The notes: a model not told the origin generated them from the sequence alone. 64,000 nucleotides of DNA from Bradyrhizobium erythrophlei (GCF_900142985.1 NZ_LT670849.1:3224001-3288000); one strand, 5' to 3'; shown: positions 8,746 to 17,789, counted from the first letter of the stretch. A program made the numbers and translations.

Positions 8746-9732
8746 ATGAGACGTTTGCTTCCAATATCCGCTGTCGTCGCACTTGCGATTACGTTTTCCG
8801 AAACCGCACTCGCGGCCGAGACCGTGAGCTTCCTCCTCGACTGGTTGCCCGCCGGCGACAAGGCCGCGGTCTATCTCGGCGCTGAAAAAGGCCTGTTCGA
8901 AGCGGAAGGCATCAAGGTGAACATCCAGTCTGGCCGCGGCTCCAGCGATGTCGTGACCAAGCTCGCGACGGGATCTGCCGACATGGGAACGGGCGGGTTA
9001 GCTGCGCTGTTGCAGGCCAAGGCAACGGACGATGTGCCTGTGAAGGCCGTCATGTCGATCTATACGTTACAGCCGGACGCCATCTTCACCACCAAGGAGA
9101 GCGGCATCAACGACTTGAAGGATTTGCAGGGCAAGACGGTGGCCACCGCCACGTTCTCCTCGTCCAACGTATCCTGGCCGCTGGTGCTCAAGGCCAATGG
9201 CGTCGATGCCGAGAAGATCAAGCTGCTGAAGGTTGATCCAGGCGCGCTGGCGCCGATGTTGGCCTCCGGCAAGGTCGACGCGACCATCAACTGGGTTACC
9301 GTTGCACCGGCCTTCGCAGGTCCGCTTAACGAGGCCGGCAAATCGTTCAAGGAACTCGCCTGGTCGAAGTACGGCTTCGACGGGTACGGCCTGTCGGTTT
9401 TCGTTTCTGACAAGATGATCAAGGAACGCCCCGAGACGGTTCGCAAGTTCCTCAAGGCGTATCAGCGCGCGACCGAAATGGCGATCGCCGATCCGATGGA
9501 GGCGGCCAAGGCATTGAAGGCTCACGTGCCGGAAGTGGATGTCGCAACGGCCGCCGAACAATGGAAGGCCTCCATTCCTCTGATGGTCAATGATATCGCC
9601 AAAAAGGATGGCAGCGGGGCGTTTGAATCGAAATTGCTGGCCACGACGTGGAAGTGGGTAGCCGAGGCGCAAAACCTGCCGATCGACAAGCTCAATCCCG
9701 AGAGCGCCGTCAGCCGCGATTTCCTCAAGTAG
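8746..9732 (+). CDS. ABC transporter solute-binding protein, NMT1/SsuA/TauA type
   Basis: A 328-residue periplasmic receptor. A signal peptide ends at about residue 25 (ALAAE), followed by the NMT1-family start VSFLLDWLPAGDKAAVYLGA. GRGSSDVVTKLATGSADMG and DLQGKTVATATF are typical of the THI5/nitrate-taurine receptor fold. Ligands in this family include thiamine precursors, sulfonates, nitrate and aromatic acids, so specificity is open. AGGAG lies just upstream of the ATG. It is the first gene of the importer. Confidence 0.9.
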   Translation: MRRLLPISAVVALAITFSETALAAETVSFLLDWLPAGDKAAVYLGAEKGLFEAEGIKVNIQSGRGSSDVVTKLATGSADMGTGGLAALLQAKATDDVPVKAVMSIYTLQPDAIFTTKESGINDLKDLQGKTVATATFSSSNVSWPLVLKANGVDAEKIKLLKVDPGALAPMLASGKVDATINWVTVAPAFAGPLNEAGKSFKELAWSKYGFDGYGLSVFVSDKMIKERPETVRKFLKAYQRATEMAIADPMEAAKALKAHVPEVDVATAAEQWKASIPLMVNDIAKKDGSGAFESKLLATTWKWVAEAQNLPIDKLNPESAVSRDFLK

Positions 9733-9814
9733 TTGCTCGTGGTCTAATTCGGAACGTTGCTGCGCTGTCGGTGAACTCCGGGGGCGCAGCAACAATCAAG
9801 TGAGGTATGTGCCG

Positions 9815-10600
9815 ATGGCCGCGCGTCAGTCCGTGATCCGATTCGCCGACGTCGGCCAGACATTCCTCGGTGCCGACGGCAAACGCGTCGATGCTCTCGA
9901 TGGCCTCTCGTTCGAAATCGATCGTCATGAATTCGTAGCGGTGCTGGGACCGTCCGGCTGCGGCAAATCCACGTTGCTCCGGCTGATCGCGGGACTGATC
10001 CATCCGACCTCGGGCAGCGTCGAGATTTTCGGCATGCCGGTTGTGGAGCCGCGCGACGAGATCGGAATCGTGTTTCAAAGACCGACCCTGCTGCCGTGGT
10101 TCGATGTGCTTGGCAACGTCACGTTTCCGATGCGCCACAAATACGGCTTCGTCAGCGATGTCGAGCGCACGCGTGCCCGCGAACTTCTCGAACTGGTCGG
10201 CCTCGGCGGCTTTGACACGCGACGGCCCGAAGAACTTTCGGGCGGCATGCAGCAACGCGTGGCGATCGCGCGTGCGCTGCTGCTCGATCCCGATATCCTG
10301 CTCATGGACGAACCGTTTTCCGCGCTCGATGCCTTGACCCGCGACGAGATGAGCTTCGAATTGCTGCGAATCTGGACCGAGCGGCCCAAGACGGTGCTGT
10401 TCATCACCCACTCGATTCCGGAAGCCTTGCTGCTTGCCGATCGCATCATCGTCATGACCGGCCGCCCGGGGCGCGTTCGCGAGGTTCTTGACGTGCCGCT
10501 GGCGCGGCCGCGGTCCATGAAGACGCTCTCGGAGCCCGCCTTCCATGAACTCGCCAGTCACATCCGTGGCCGCCTCTTCAGTCGCCCGGTCGCGGCATGA
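9815..10600 (+). CDS. ABC transporter ATP-binding protein, SsuB/TauB type
   Basis: A 261-residue ATPase with Walker A GPSGCGKST at 45-53, a Q-loop (VFQRPTLLPW), the signature LSGGMQQRVAIARAL, Walker B ILLMDEPFSALD and a switch His (FITHS). It energises the importer formed with the genes on either side. The ATG at 9815 is favoured over a GTG at 9800 because GTGAGGT lies about 8 bases before it. It overlaps the permease start by 4 bases. Confidence 0.93.
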   Translation: MAARQSVIRFADVGQTFLGADGKRVDALDGLSFEIDRHEFVAVLGPSGCGKSTLLRLIAGLIHPTSGSVEIFGMPVVEPRDEIGIVFQRPTLLPWFDVLGNVTFPMRHKYGFVSDVERTRARELLELVGLGGFDTRRPEELSGGMQQRVAIARALLLDPDILLMDEPFSALDALTRDEMSFELLRIWTERPKTVLFITHSIPEALLLADRIIVMTGRPGRVREVLDVPLARPRSMKTLSEPAFHELASHIRGRLFSRPVAA

Positions 10601-11385
10601 AGCTTCCCGTCGACGGGCGGTTGCTTGTGCTGCTCGACCGGATCGCGCCTGCTGCTGCCTTTGTCGGGCTGCTCCTGCTGTGGGAGGCCACGGTTCGGTT
10701 GCTTGCGATCCCGTCCTTCCTGCTGCCTTCGCCCAGCGTCGTCATGCAGGCGATGCTGGCGACGCCCTTGCCGGTCTGGCTGGGGCATATCTGGGCGACT
10801 TTGCGGGTTGCGTTGATGGGATACGCGCTCGCGATTCTGATCTCGGTGCCGCTCGCAGTGGCGCTGGCGTCGTCGCGCCTGCTGTCGCGAACGCTATATC
10901 CCATTCTCGTCGTGGTGCAGTCGACACCGATCGTCGCTGTCGCTCCGATCATCATCGTCACGCTCGGGGCGTCGGACCTTCCGCGCGTCGTCATCACATT
11001 CCTGATCGCCTTTTTCCCGATCGTCGTTTCGACGGTGACCGGCCTGCTGGCAACGCCCGATGAACTCGTCGAGCTGTCGCGTTCGCTTCGCGCCGGCCGC
11101 GTGCGGGAGATCCTGCATGTGCGGCTTCCCTTTGCGCTGCCGCATCTGTTCTCGGCGCTCAAGATATCATCGACGCTCGCGGTTATCGGCGCTGTTGTCG
11201 CGGAATTCGTGGCGGCGGAACGCGGGCTTGGATTTTTTATCGCATTCTCGACATCGTTCTTCAAAATCCCGAGCGCGTTCGCAGGGCTTGTGATTCTGGT
11301 TGCGATCAGCCTGGCCCTGTTTCGCCTCGTTGGCCTTGCGCAAAAGCTGCTCGCACCATGGTCGCTCCCGAAGTCCGAACGGTGA
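10597..11385 (+). CDS. ABC transporter permease, SsuC/TauC type
   Basis: A 262-residue inner-membrane permease with about six transmembrane segments. The coupling-loop (EAA-type) region is ELSRSLRAGRVREILHVRLP. It pairs with the ATPase through an ATGA start/stop overlap. Together with the receptor at 8746 it makes a complete nitrate/sulfonate/taurine-class importer. Confidence 0.93.
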   Translation: MKLPVDGRLLVLLDRIAPAAAFVGLLLLWEATVRLLAIPSFLLPSPSVVMQAMLATPLPVWLGHIWATLRVALMGYALAILISVPLAVALASSRLLSRTLYPILVVVQSTPIVAVAPIIIVTLGASDLPRVVITFLIAFFPIVVSTVTGLLATPDELVELSRSLRAGRVREILHVRLPFALPHLFSALKISSTLAVIGAVVAEFVAAERGLGFFIAFSTSFFKIPSAFAGLVILVAISLALFRLVGLAQKLLAPWSLPKSER

Positions 11386-11457
11386 GAGGGCGATTCGATC
11401 AGCCCGGTTCTGGCTCCAGAGCTGCGTTTGGAAATGAGAGGTCGCTGCAAATTCACT

Positions 11458-11488
11458 CGTCATGGCCGGGTCAAGCCCGGCCATGACG
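11458..11488. repeat. GTCATGGCCGGG-type palindrome
   Basis: Perfect 13-bp arms, CGTCATGGCCGGG (11458-11470) and CCCGGCCATGACG (11476-11488), around a five-base loop. No T-run follows, so a classical terminator is not indicated, although its position between convergent genes would suit one. Related elements occur at 34105-34136 and 37895-37987. Confidence 0.8.
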
Positions 11489-11534
11489 AAACAACTTATG
11501 GAAGCGAAGGATGGAAGCTAGCGAAGCCGGTTCC

Positions 11535-12113
11535 CTACTCGCTCTTCGGCTCCTTCGACATGCGATCGAGGCGATCCTGCATGTCCTTCATCTGCTGGCG
11601 CAGATCGTCGATATTGTCCGACGCGGGCTCGGCGACTTTCTCGACTTCTCCAGCGCGCAGCGGCACGAACGGCTTGAACATCGAGAACGTCTGCTGAAAC
11701 AGTTCCATGTTACGGCGGACGTGTTCCTCGAGCGGCGCGAACGGCGTCCCGCTGAAGGTATCGGCCATCTGCTTGCGGAACTTTTCCTGCTCGCGCGTCA
11801 GCGTGTCGATGGACTGCTCGAGATATTTCGGCACCACCATCTGCATGCTGTCGCCGTAAAAGCGGATCAGTTGCCGCAGGAACGTCGTCGGCAACAGATT
11901 TTGCCCGGCCTTGTTCTCCTGCTCGAAGATGATCTGCGCGAGCACCGAGCGGGTGATGTCGTCGCCAGTCTTGGCGTCGTAGACGAGGAAGTCCTCGCCC
12001 TCCTTGACCATCGCGGCGAGGTCCTCAAGCGTCACGTAGGTGCTGGTGCCGGTATTATAGAGCCGACGATTTGCGTATTTCTTGATCGTGGTGGGTTGGT
12101 CAGATTTCGCCAT
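11535..12113 (-). CDS. phaR: Polyhydroxyalkanoate synthesis repressor
   Basis: A 192-residue regulator. The N-terminus TIKKYANRRLYNTGTSTYVT is the conserved PHB/PHA-accumulation DNA-binding domain. The middle has the family segment FEQENKAGQNLLPTTFLRQL, and the C-terminus is a predicted coiled coil (DNIDDLRQQMKDMQDRLDRM). PhaR represses phasin and other PHB genes and is released by binding to nascent PHB. It is divergent from phaA, the expected context. No phaC synthase gene is in this window. Confidence 0.95.
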   Translation of the reverse strand: MAKSDQPTTIKKYANRRLYNTGTSTYVTLEDLAAMVKEGEDFLVYDAKTGDDITRSVLAQIIFEQENKAGQNLLPTTFLRQLIRFYGDSMQMVVPKYLEQSIDTLTREQEKFRKQMADTFSGTPFAPLEEHVRRNMELFQQTFSMFKPFVPLRAGEVEKVAEPASDNIDDLRQQMKDMQDRLDRMSKEPKSE

Positions 12114-12417
12114 GGGCTCTCACAGAAAGGCCGGGAAATGGGAACCCTGCGGCGCCGCCGAGGGCCGAAGTCAATGCATTGCAGCAAAGGTAAGCATTTT
12201 CAATGCGGTTCGGCTACCGTTTTGTGCGGCACGGTTAATCCCAAAGCACGGAGACGGCTCAGCAAAGCGTCAGGTCAGCCAATTTGAATGCAACGCCGCG
12301 AGATTCCACCCTCCGGCCAATTGACATGCCTCAACGACGTTAACAGGATGAGGGCTGAGAGTGGCCTGCCAGTCCGGCGCCCGCCCCTTCAAAAAGACCC
12401 ATACCCAGGAGATGTCC
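12114..12417. other. Divergent phaR-phaA intergenic region
   Basis: These 304 bases hold no gene. They must contain the promoters for both phaR and phaA. The only motif that stands out is a TGC-rich patch at 12175-12186. An in-frame GTG at 12361 upstream of phaA is not used as a start. Confidence 0.7.
12175..12186. promoter_or_regulatory. Candidate PhaR operator (TGC-rich)
   Basis: TGCATTGCAGCA contains the near-palindrome TGCATTGCA plus an extra GCA. PhaR proteins of alphaproteobacteria are known to bind TGC/GCA-rich sites. Its place about 60 bases upstream of the phaR start would suit autoregulation. This is inference from motif and position only. Confidence 0.3.
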
Positions 12418-13596
12418 ATGTCAGACGATGTCGTCATCGTCAGCGCCGCCCGCACCCCGGTCGGAAGCTTCAACGGTGCATTCGCTACGCTACCGGCCCA
12501 CGATCTGGGCGCTGTCGCGATCAAGGCCGCGCTGGAGCGCGCCGGCATCGAGCCGGCCCGTGTTTCGGAAGTCATCATGGGCCAGATCCTCACCGCGGCG
12601 CAGGGCCAGAACCCGGCCCGCCAGGCCTCGATCGCCGCCGGCATCCCGGTTGAAAGCCCGGCATGGGGCGTCAACCAGCTCTGCGGCAGCGGACTTCGCA
12701 CCGTGGCGCTCGGCTATCAGGCGCTGCTCAACGGCGACTCGGAAATCGTGGTCGCCGGCGGCCAGGAATCCATGAGCATGGCCCCGCATGCCCAATACCT
12801 GCGCGGCGGCGTCAAGATGGGCAACCTCGAATTCATCGACACCATGATCAAGGACGGGCTGTGGGACGCCTTCAACGGCTACCACATGGGCAACACCGCC
12901 GAGAACGTCGCCAAGCAGTACCAGATCACCCGCGCCCAGCAGGACGAATTCGCGGTCGCCTCGCAGAACAAGGCCGAGGCCGCTCAGAAGGCCGGCAAGT
13001 TCAAGGACGAGATCGTCCCGGTCACGATCAAGACCCGCAAGGGCGATGTCGTCGTCGATACGGACGAATATCCGCGTCACGGCGCAACGCTGGAAGCCAT
13101 GAACAAGCTCCGTGCGGCCTTCGAGAAGGACGGCACGGTCACGGCCGGCAACGCTTCCGGCATCAATGACGGCGCCGCCGCCGTCGTGCTGATGACCGCC
13201 AAGCAGGCCGCCAAGGAAGGCAAGAAGCCGATCGCGCGCATCGTGTCGTGGGCCCACGCCGGCGTCGACCCGAAGATCATGGGCACGGGTCCGATCCCGG
13301 CCTCGCGCGCCGCGCTCAAGAAGGCCGGCTGGAGCATCGGCGATCTCGACCTGATCGAGGCCAACGAAGCCTTTGCCGCGCAGGCCTGCGCCGTGAACAA
13401 GGACCTCGGCTGGGATACCGCCAAGGTCAACGTCAATGGTGGCGCGATCGCGATTGGCCACCCGGTCGGCGCATCCGGCGCGCGCGTGCTGGTGACGCTT
13501 CTCCACGAAATGCAGAAGCGCGATGCCAAGAAGGGCCTCGCCACGCTTTGCATCGGTGGCGGCATGGGCATCGCCATGTGTCTGGCTCGCGATTAA
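12418..13596 (+). CDS. phaA: Acetyl-CoA acetyltransferase (beta-ketothiolase)
   Basis: A 392-residue biosynthetic thiolase condensing two acetyl-CoA to acetoacetyl-CoA, the first step of PHB synthesis. The nucleophile is Cys89 (NQLCGSG), the catalytic His is in IGHPVGASG and the second Cys is at about 378 (CIGGGMG). The ATG at 12418 lies 7 bases after AGGAG and gives the standard start [15 protein letters not shown]. It is followed by a terminator and phaB. Confidence 0.96.
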   Translation: MSDDVVIVSAARTPVGSFNGAFATLPAHDLGAVAIKAALERAGIEPARVSEVIMGQILTAAQGQNPARQASIAAGIPVESPAWGVNQLCGSGLRTVALGYQALLNGDSEIVVAGGQESMSMAPHAQYLRGGVKMGNLEFIDTMIKDGLWDAFNGYHMGNTAENVAKQYQITRAQQDEFAVASQNKAEAAQKAGKFKDEIVPVTIKTRKGDVVVDTDEYPRHGATLEAMNKLRAAFEKDGTVTAGNASGINDGAAAVVLMTAKQAAKEGKKPIARIVSWAHAGVDPKIMGTGPIPASRAALKKAGWSIGDLDLIEANEAFAAQACAVNKDLGWDTAKVNVNGGAIAIGHPVGASGARVLVTLLHEMQKRDAKKGLATLCIGGGMGIAMCLARD

Positions 13597-13655
13597 AAAG
13601 GCGGCAGGATTGCGGAAGGATTATTCTTTCGCAACTGCACATCTCTGAATTAAGA

Positions 13656-13690
13656 AAAACGCCCGGAACTCGTTCCGGGCGTTTTGTTCT
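13656..13690 (+). terminator. Rho-independent terminator after phaA
   Basis: A perfect 13-bp stem, AAAACGCCCGGAA (13656-13668) with TTCCGGGCGTTTT (13673-13685), has a CTCG tetraloop and a short T-rich tail. The A/T base of the stem gives a U-run on the plus strand and also allows bidirectional action. It lies about 60 bases after the phaA stop and implies that phaB has its own promoter or depends on read-through. Confidence 0.88.
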
Positions 13691-13777
13691 TGATGTTCGT
13701 TCAACGGCCCGCTTAATTCGTCAGCTACATAAGAAGCGCATTTCAAAAGCCGGCAAAGCCAAGGGAAGGATTCGATC

Positions 13778-14503
13778 ATGGCACGTGTTGCATTGGTGAC
13801 GGGCGGAACGCGAGGCATTGGCGCTGCAATCAGCAAGGCGTTGAAGGCTGCTGGTTACAAGGTCGCCGCCAACTATGCCGGCAATGACGCGGCGGCGGAA
13901 AAGTTCAAGGCCGAAAACGGCATTCCCGTTTACAAATGGGATGTCAGTTCGTTCGAGGCCTGTGCGGCAGGTGTGAAGCAGGTCGAATCCGATCTCGGCC
14001 CGATCGAGGTGCTCGTCAACAATGCCGGCATCACCCGCGACGGCGCATTTCACAAGATGACGATCGAGCAGTGGAATGCGGTGATCAACACCAATCTCGG
14101 TTCGCTCTTCAATGTCACCCGCCAGGTGATCGAGGGCATGCGTGCCCGAAAATTCGGCCGCGTCGTCAACATTTCCTCGATCAATGGCCAGAAGGGCCAG
14201 TTCGGACAGGTCAATTATTCGGCCGCCAAGGCCGGCGATATCGGATTCACCAAGGCACTCGCGCTGGAGAACGCCAAGGGCGGCATCACGGTGAATGCGA
14301 TCTGCCCCGGCTATATCAATACCGAGATGGTGCAGGCCGTGCCGAAAGAGGTTCTGGAAAAAAGCATCCTGCCGCAGATTCCGGTCAACCGGCTTGGCGA
14401 ACCGGAAGAGATCGCGCGCGCCGTGCTGTTTCTCGCAGCCGACGACGCCGGCGCCATCACCGGCTCGACGCTGACGATCAACGGCGGTCAATACATGGTG
14501 TGA
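13778..14503 (+). CDS. phaB: Acetoacetyl-CoA reductase
   Basis: A 241-residue short-chain dehydrogenase that reduces acetoacetyl-CoA to (R)-3-hydroxybutyryl-CoA with NADPH. The cofactor motif TGGTRGIG is at 8-15, NNAG at 81-84, and the catalytic residues are Ser134, Tyr147 and Lys151. The C-terminus GSTLTINGGQYMV is typical of PhbB. GGAAGG lies just upstream of the ATG. It completes the monomer-supply half of PHB synthesis. Confidence 0.95.
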   Translation: MARVALVTGGTRGIGAAISKALKAAGYKVAANYAGNDAAAEKFKAENGIPVYKWDVSSFEACAAGVKQVESDLGPIEVLVNNAGITRDGAFHKMTIEQWNAVINTNLGSLFNVTRQVIEGMRARKFGRVVNISSINGQKGQFGQVNYSAAKAGDIGFTKALALENAKGGITVNAICPGYINTEMVQAVPKEVLEKSILPQIPVNRLGEPEEIARAVLFLAADDAGAITGSTLTINGGQYMV

Positions 14504-14548
14504 TGACTCGAGCCTCGGCGGGGTGACTTGCGCTGAACTTCGATACTT

Positions 14549-14659
14549 GTCATTCCGGGATGCGCCCGCTTAGGCGCAGGCCCGGAATCCACCGCACCAC
14601 GACTATACTGGGAGAGATGGATTCCGGGCTCGCTCGTTTCACTCGCGCCCCGGAATGAC
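14549..14659. repeat. GTCATTCCGGG-type inverted repeat
   Basis: Outer arms GTCATTCCGGG (14549-14559) and CCCGGAATGAC (14649-14659) enclose inner sequences related to them (CCCGGAATCCACC and GGATTCCGGGC), forming an arm-like structure of about 110 bp. Its right end abuts the start codon of the DMT pseudogene; an in-frame ATG at 14655 is inside the repeat. Confidence 0.7.
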
Positions 14660-14660
14660 G

Positions 14661-15522
14661 ATGAACCCCCGCACCGCGACCCTGATCGGACTGACCGCAA
14701 TTCTGATGTGGTCACTGCTCGCCGTGCTGACGGTGGCGAGCGGGAAAATTCCGGCCTTTCAGCTCGCCGCAATAACGTTTGCGATCGGCGGGCTGGTTGG
14801 ACTGTCCACCTTTATCGGACGGCCCGAGGCGCTGTCGTCGCTGCGACAGCCGCCAAAGGTATGGGCCGTCGGCGTTGGCGGATTGTTCGGCTATCACGCG
14901 CTGTATTTCCTCGCGCTGCGCTTCGCGCCGCCGGCGGAAGCCGGGCTTCTGAATTATCTCTGGCCGTTGCTGATCGTTGTGTTCTCGTCGTTCCTGCCCG
15001 GCGAGCGGCTCGCGCTGCATCACGTCATCGGCGCGCTGGCGGGCCTTGCCGGTGCTTCTGATCGGCGGCGGCCTGTCGGGCTTCGCGCCCGGTCAACTGC
15101 CGGGATTGTTCGCAGCCTTTGTCGCGGCGTTCGTCTGGGCGAGCTATTCGGTGATGTCGCGGCGGCTCAAGGCGGTGCCGACGGATGCGGTGGCCGGCTT
15201 TTGCCTCGTCACTGCGCTGCTCGCCGCACTCATGCATATGCTGCTAGAGAATACGATATGGCCCGAGACGGCGGCGCAATGGCTTGCGATCGCAGCGCTT
15301 GGCGTCGGACCGGTGGGCGCTGCATTCTACACCTGGGACGTCGGCATGAAGCGCGGCGACATCCGCGTGCTGGGCGCCGCCTCTTACGCGACGCCCTTGC
15401 TGTCGACGGCGTTTCTGATTCTGGCGGGTTTTGCCAAGGCCAGCGCCAACATCGCGCTCGCGGCCGTGCTGATTGCGGGCGGTGGATTGATCGCGGCGAA
15501 AGATCTTTTTCGCAGGCGCTGA
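14661..15522 (+). pseudogene. DMT/EamA-family transporter, frameshifted
   Basis: Two overlapping frames together encode a normal ten-helix drug/metabolite transporter of about 290 residues. The first frame runs from 14661 (MNPRTATLIGLTAILMWSLL) to about 15050 (HHVIGALAGLAG). The second continues from about 15053 (VLLIGGGLSGFAPGQL) to the stop at 15522, with good membrane segments throughout. The junction at GCCGGTGCTTCTG fits loss of two bases (expected GCC GGC GTG CTT) or gain of one. Without correction the first frame reads into nonsense up to 15842. Either a recent pseudogene or a sequencing error. Confidence 0.85.
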
Positions 15523-15527
15523 GAGGG

Positions 15528-15959
15528 CTATTTGGGCGCCCAGCCTTGTGGCGCCAGCTCGAAGCCCGCAAACTCGAATCCCGGCGCGACGGTGCAGCCG
15601 ACCAGCGTCCAGTCGCCGGTCGATTCCGCGGCCTGCCAGGCATGTGCCGGCACGGTCGCCTGCGGCGCTTCGCCGGCTGCGAAATCAGTTCCGAGCCTGA
15701 GGTCGCGCGCGCCGTCATCGTCAGCGATCTGCAAGGTCAGCGCATCGCCGGCATAATAGTGCCAGACCTCCACGGCATCGACGCGATGCCAGTGCGAGCG
15801 CTCGCCACGCGCCAGCAGGAAGTAGATCGCCGTCGAGCGTGAGCGCCCATTGGCGTCAAGATTCGAATCGCGAAACGTCTCGCGATAATGACCGCCTTCC
15901 GGATGCGGCTTCAGATCAAGCCGTGCGATGATCTCGGCAGCCGAAGGTCGCGTCCCCAT
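15528..15959 (-). CDS. DUF985 cupin-domain protein
   Basis: A 143-residue single-domain cupin. LKPHPEGGHYRETFRD, the metal-site region SHWHRVDAVEVWHYYAGDAL and the final VAPGFEFAGFELA are characteristic of DUF985. The family binds a metal or a small ligand; its role is unknown. The ATG at 15959 is chosen because sequence upstream in frame does not belong to the domain. It follows gloB by 14 bases, so the two are likely co-transcribed. Confidence 0.88.
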   Translation of the reverse strand: MGTRPSAAEIIARLDLKPHPEGGHYRETFRDSNLDANGRSRSTAIYFLLARGERSHWHRVDAVEVWHYYAGDALTLQIADDDGARDLRLGTDFAAGEAPQATVPAHAWQAAESTGDWTLVGCTVAPGFEFAGFELAPQGWAPK

Positions 15960-15973
15960 CGGGATAGCTCTTA

Positions 15974-16741
15974 TCAGGATTTGTTCTTGCGTTCGCGCAG
16001 TTCGCCGAAGATTTCGGCGGCGCTGCGGTCCTTCATCCGCACGCTGGCGGCGACTGACGGCTCGTCCGCGCGCAGGAACACGTTGGCTTTCTTTTCCTCG
16101 CCGAGCAGGGTCGGGATCGTCGGCCTGTTCGCCTCCCGCAGGCGTCTCACTTCCTCCGCGCGGGCTTTCAGCACGGGATTGTCCGGCTCGATCGTCAGCG
16201 CGAACTTGATGTTCGAGGCGGTGTATTCGTGACCGCAATAAAGCTTGAAGTCGTCGGGCAGCGCGCGCAGCTTGAGCAGCGAATCCCACATCATCGGATA
16301 GGTACCTTCGAACACCCTTCCGCAGCCGATCGAGAACAGCGTGTCGGCGGCGAACACTGTTTTTTCGTTATCGAAGACGTAGCTGACGTGATCGAGTGTG
16401 TGGCCCGGCGTTTCCAGCACCCGCGCCAGCAGGCTTCCGATTTTCAGGACGTCGCCCTGCTTGGTGCGGAGATCGGCATTGGCGATCTTGGTAGACTTGT
16501 CGTGCGGCGCGATGACGCGGCATTTGTACTTCTGTTTCAACTCGGCAACCCCACCGACGTGATCGTGGTGGTGATGGGTGATGAGAATGTCGGTCAAGGT
16601 CCAGCCCTCGCGCTCGAGTGCTGCGACGATAGGCGCGGCCTCCGGCGCATCGATCGAGGCGGTTGCCTTGGTTGCGGGGTCGTGAATCAGATAGCCGAAA
16701 TTATCGGACAGGCAGGGGAACAGGCGAATTTCGGCGGCCAT
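15974..16741 (-). CDS. gloB: Hydroxyacylglutathione hydrolase (glyoxalase II)
   Basis: A 255-residue metallo-beta-lactamase-fold enzyme hydrolysing S-lactoylglutathione, the second step of methylglyoxal detoxification. The binuclear metal motif THHHHDH is at 55-61, with TPGHTLDHVSY and the C-terminal substrate region YCGHEYTASNIKFA. Length is normal. It is divergent from the downstream methyltransferase with a double-hairpin repeat in the shared upstream region. Confidence 0.94.
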   Translation of the reverse strand: MAAEIRLFPCLSDNFGYLIHDPATKATASIDAPEAAPIVAALEREGWTLTDILITHHHHDHVGGVAELKQKYKCRVIAPHDKSTKIANADLRTKQGDVLKIGSLLARVLETPGHTLDHVSYVFDNEKTVFAADTLFSIGCGRVFEGTYPMMWDSLLKLRALPDDFKLYCGHEYTASNIKFALTIEPDNPVLKARAEEVRRLREANRPTIPTLLGEEKKANVFLRADEPSVAASVRMKDRSAAEIFGELRERKNKS

Positions 16742-16768
16742 GATATCTCCGTGTCGGTCTAACGGGCT

Positions 16769-16937
16769 CTAGTACCGCCGATCTGAAGTCCCTGTGCCAC
16801 AAGCGGCGAGTTTGATCAGGGACTTCAGATCGACAAAGCGGTACTAGATTCAATAAGTCTTCTAGTGCCCATGACTTTCCGAAGTTCGTGACGGTGGGTG
16901 CTGCAATGGAGCACGAACTTCGGAAAGTGGGCACTAG
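16769..16937 (-). repeat. Composite CTAG double-hairpin element, copy 3 (inverted)
   Basis: This is the same arrangement as copy 2 on the opposite strand: the ACCGC-type hairpin (16769-16847, inner arm GATCTGAAGTCCCTG), linker ATTCAATAAGTCTT, then the GCCCA-type hairpin (16862-16937, inner arm TTTCCGAAGTTCGTG read on the minus strand). Arms are perfect and loops differ from copy 2. It occupies most of the divergent upstream region between gloB and the methyltransferase gene. Confidence 0.92.
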
Positions 16938-17019
16938 CCATGAAATAAGGCGTTAACGGCGATTGAGCAATGCGCGATTGGCCGCTCAATTAGACCCATG
17001 GCCGTGATAGATTGAGACC

Positions 17020-17763
17020 ATGACTATCGATGTGATCGACCTGAGGGATTTCTACTCCCAGCGCCTGGGTATCGTGGCGCGGCGGTTGATCAATCGCGGC
17101 ATCCATGCGCGCTGGCCGGAAGCCGAAGGCCAACGCGTCTTGGGCATCGGCTATCCGACGCCGTATCTCGGCCTGTTTCGCGATTCTTCCGAACGCTGCA
17201 TCGCCCTCATGCCGGCGGCGCAGGGCGTGCTGAAATGGCCGACGGCGCGGCCGACCCTGGCGTCGCTGGTCGATGAGTTGTCGTTGCCGCTGCCAGACGC
17301 GGCCGTCGACCGCATTCTGCTGGTTCACGCGCTCGAAATGTCCGACGATCCGGAGGCGCTGTTGCGCGAGGTGTGGCGGGTGCTGGCGCCGTCAGGCCGC
17401 ATGATGGCGGTGATTCCAAACCGGCGCAGCGTGTGGACCCGCACGGACAGCACGCCGTTCGGCCACGGCCGGCCGTATTCGCGCTCGCAGATCACGCAAC
17501 TGTTGCGGCAGACGTGGTTCACGCCGATCGGGTGGGGCGAGGCTCTGTTCGTGCCGCCGGTCGCGGCCGGCTGGTTTTTGCGCTCGGCGATGGCGTGGGA
17601 GCGCCTCGGCGCTTCGATCTCGATGCCCTTTGCGGGCGTTCACATCGTAGAAGCCACCAAGCAGGTTTACCGCGCTATCCCCGCACACCGCGAACGCACC
17701 CGCCTGATACCGGCGTTGCCGCCGGTACTGGTGCCATCGTCATTTCAACGTGACGAGAAATAG
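17020..17763 (+). CDS. Class I SAM-dependent methyltransferase
   Basis: A 247-residue protein. RVLGIGYPTPYLGLF is a modified motif I, VDRILLVHALEMSDDPEALL contains post-I/motif II, and LREVWRVLAPSGRMMAVIPN is the conserved motif III of the Methyltransf_11 type. The glycine-rich loop is atypical, so activity on a small molecule is likely but unproven. It is often found next to gloB in this group of bacteria as I recall; the substrate is unknown. Confidence 0.8.
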   Translation: MTIDVIDLRDFYSQRLGIVARRLINRGIHARWPEAEGQRVLGIGYPTPYLGLFRDSSERCIALMPAAQGVLKWPTARPTLASLVDELSLPLPDAAVDRILLVHALEMSDDPEALLREVWRVLAPSGRMMAVIPNRRSVWTRTDSTPFGHGRPYSRSQITQLLRQTWFTPIGWGEALFVPPVAAGWFLRSAMAWERLGASISMPFAGVHIVEATKQVYRAIPAHRERTRLIPALPPVLVPSSFQRDEK

Positions 17764-17789
17764 CCCGCGCCAGGTCGCGCGAAAGCTAA

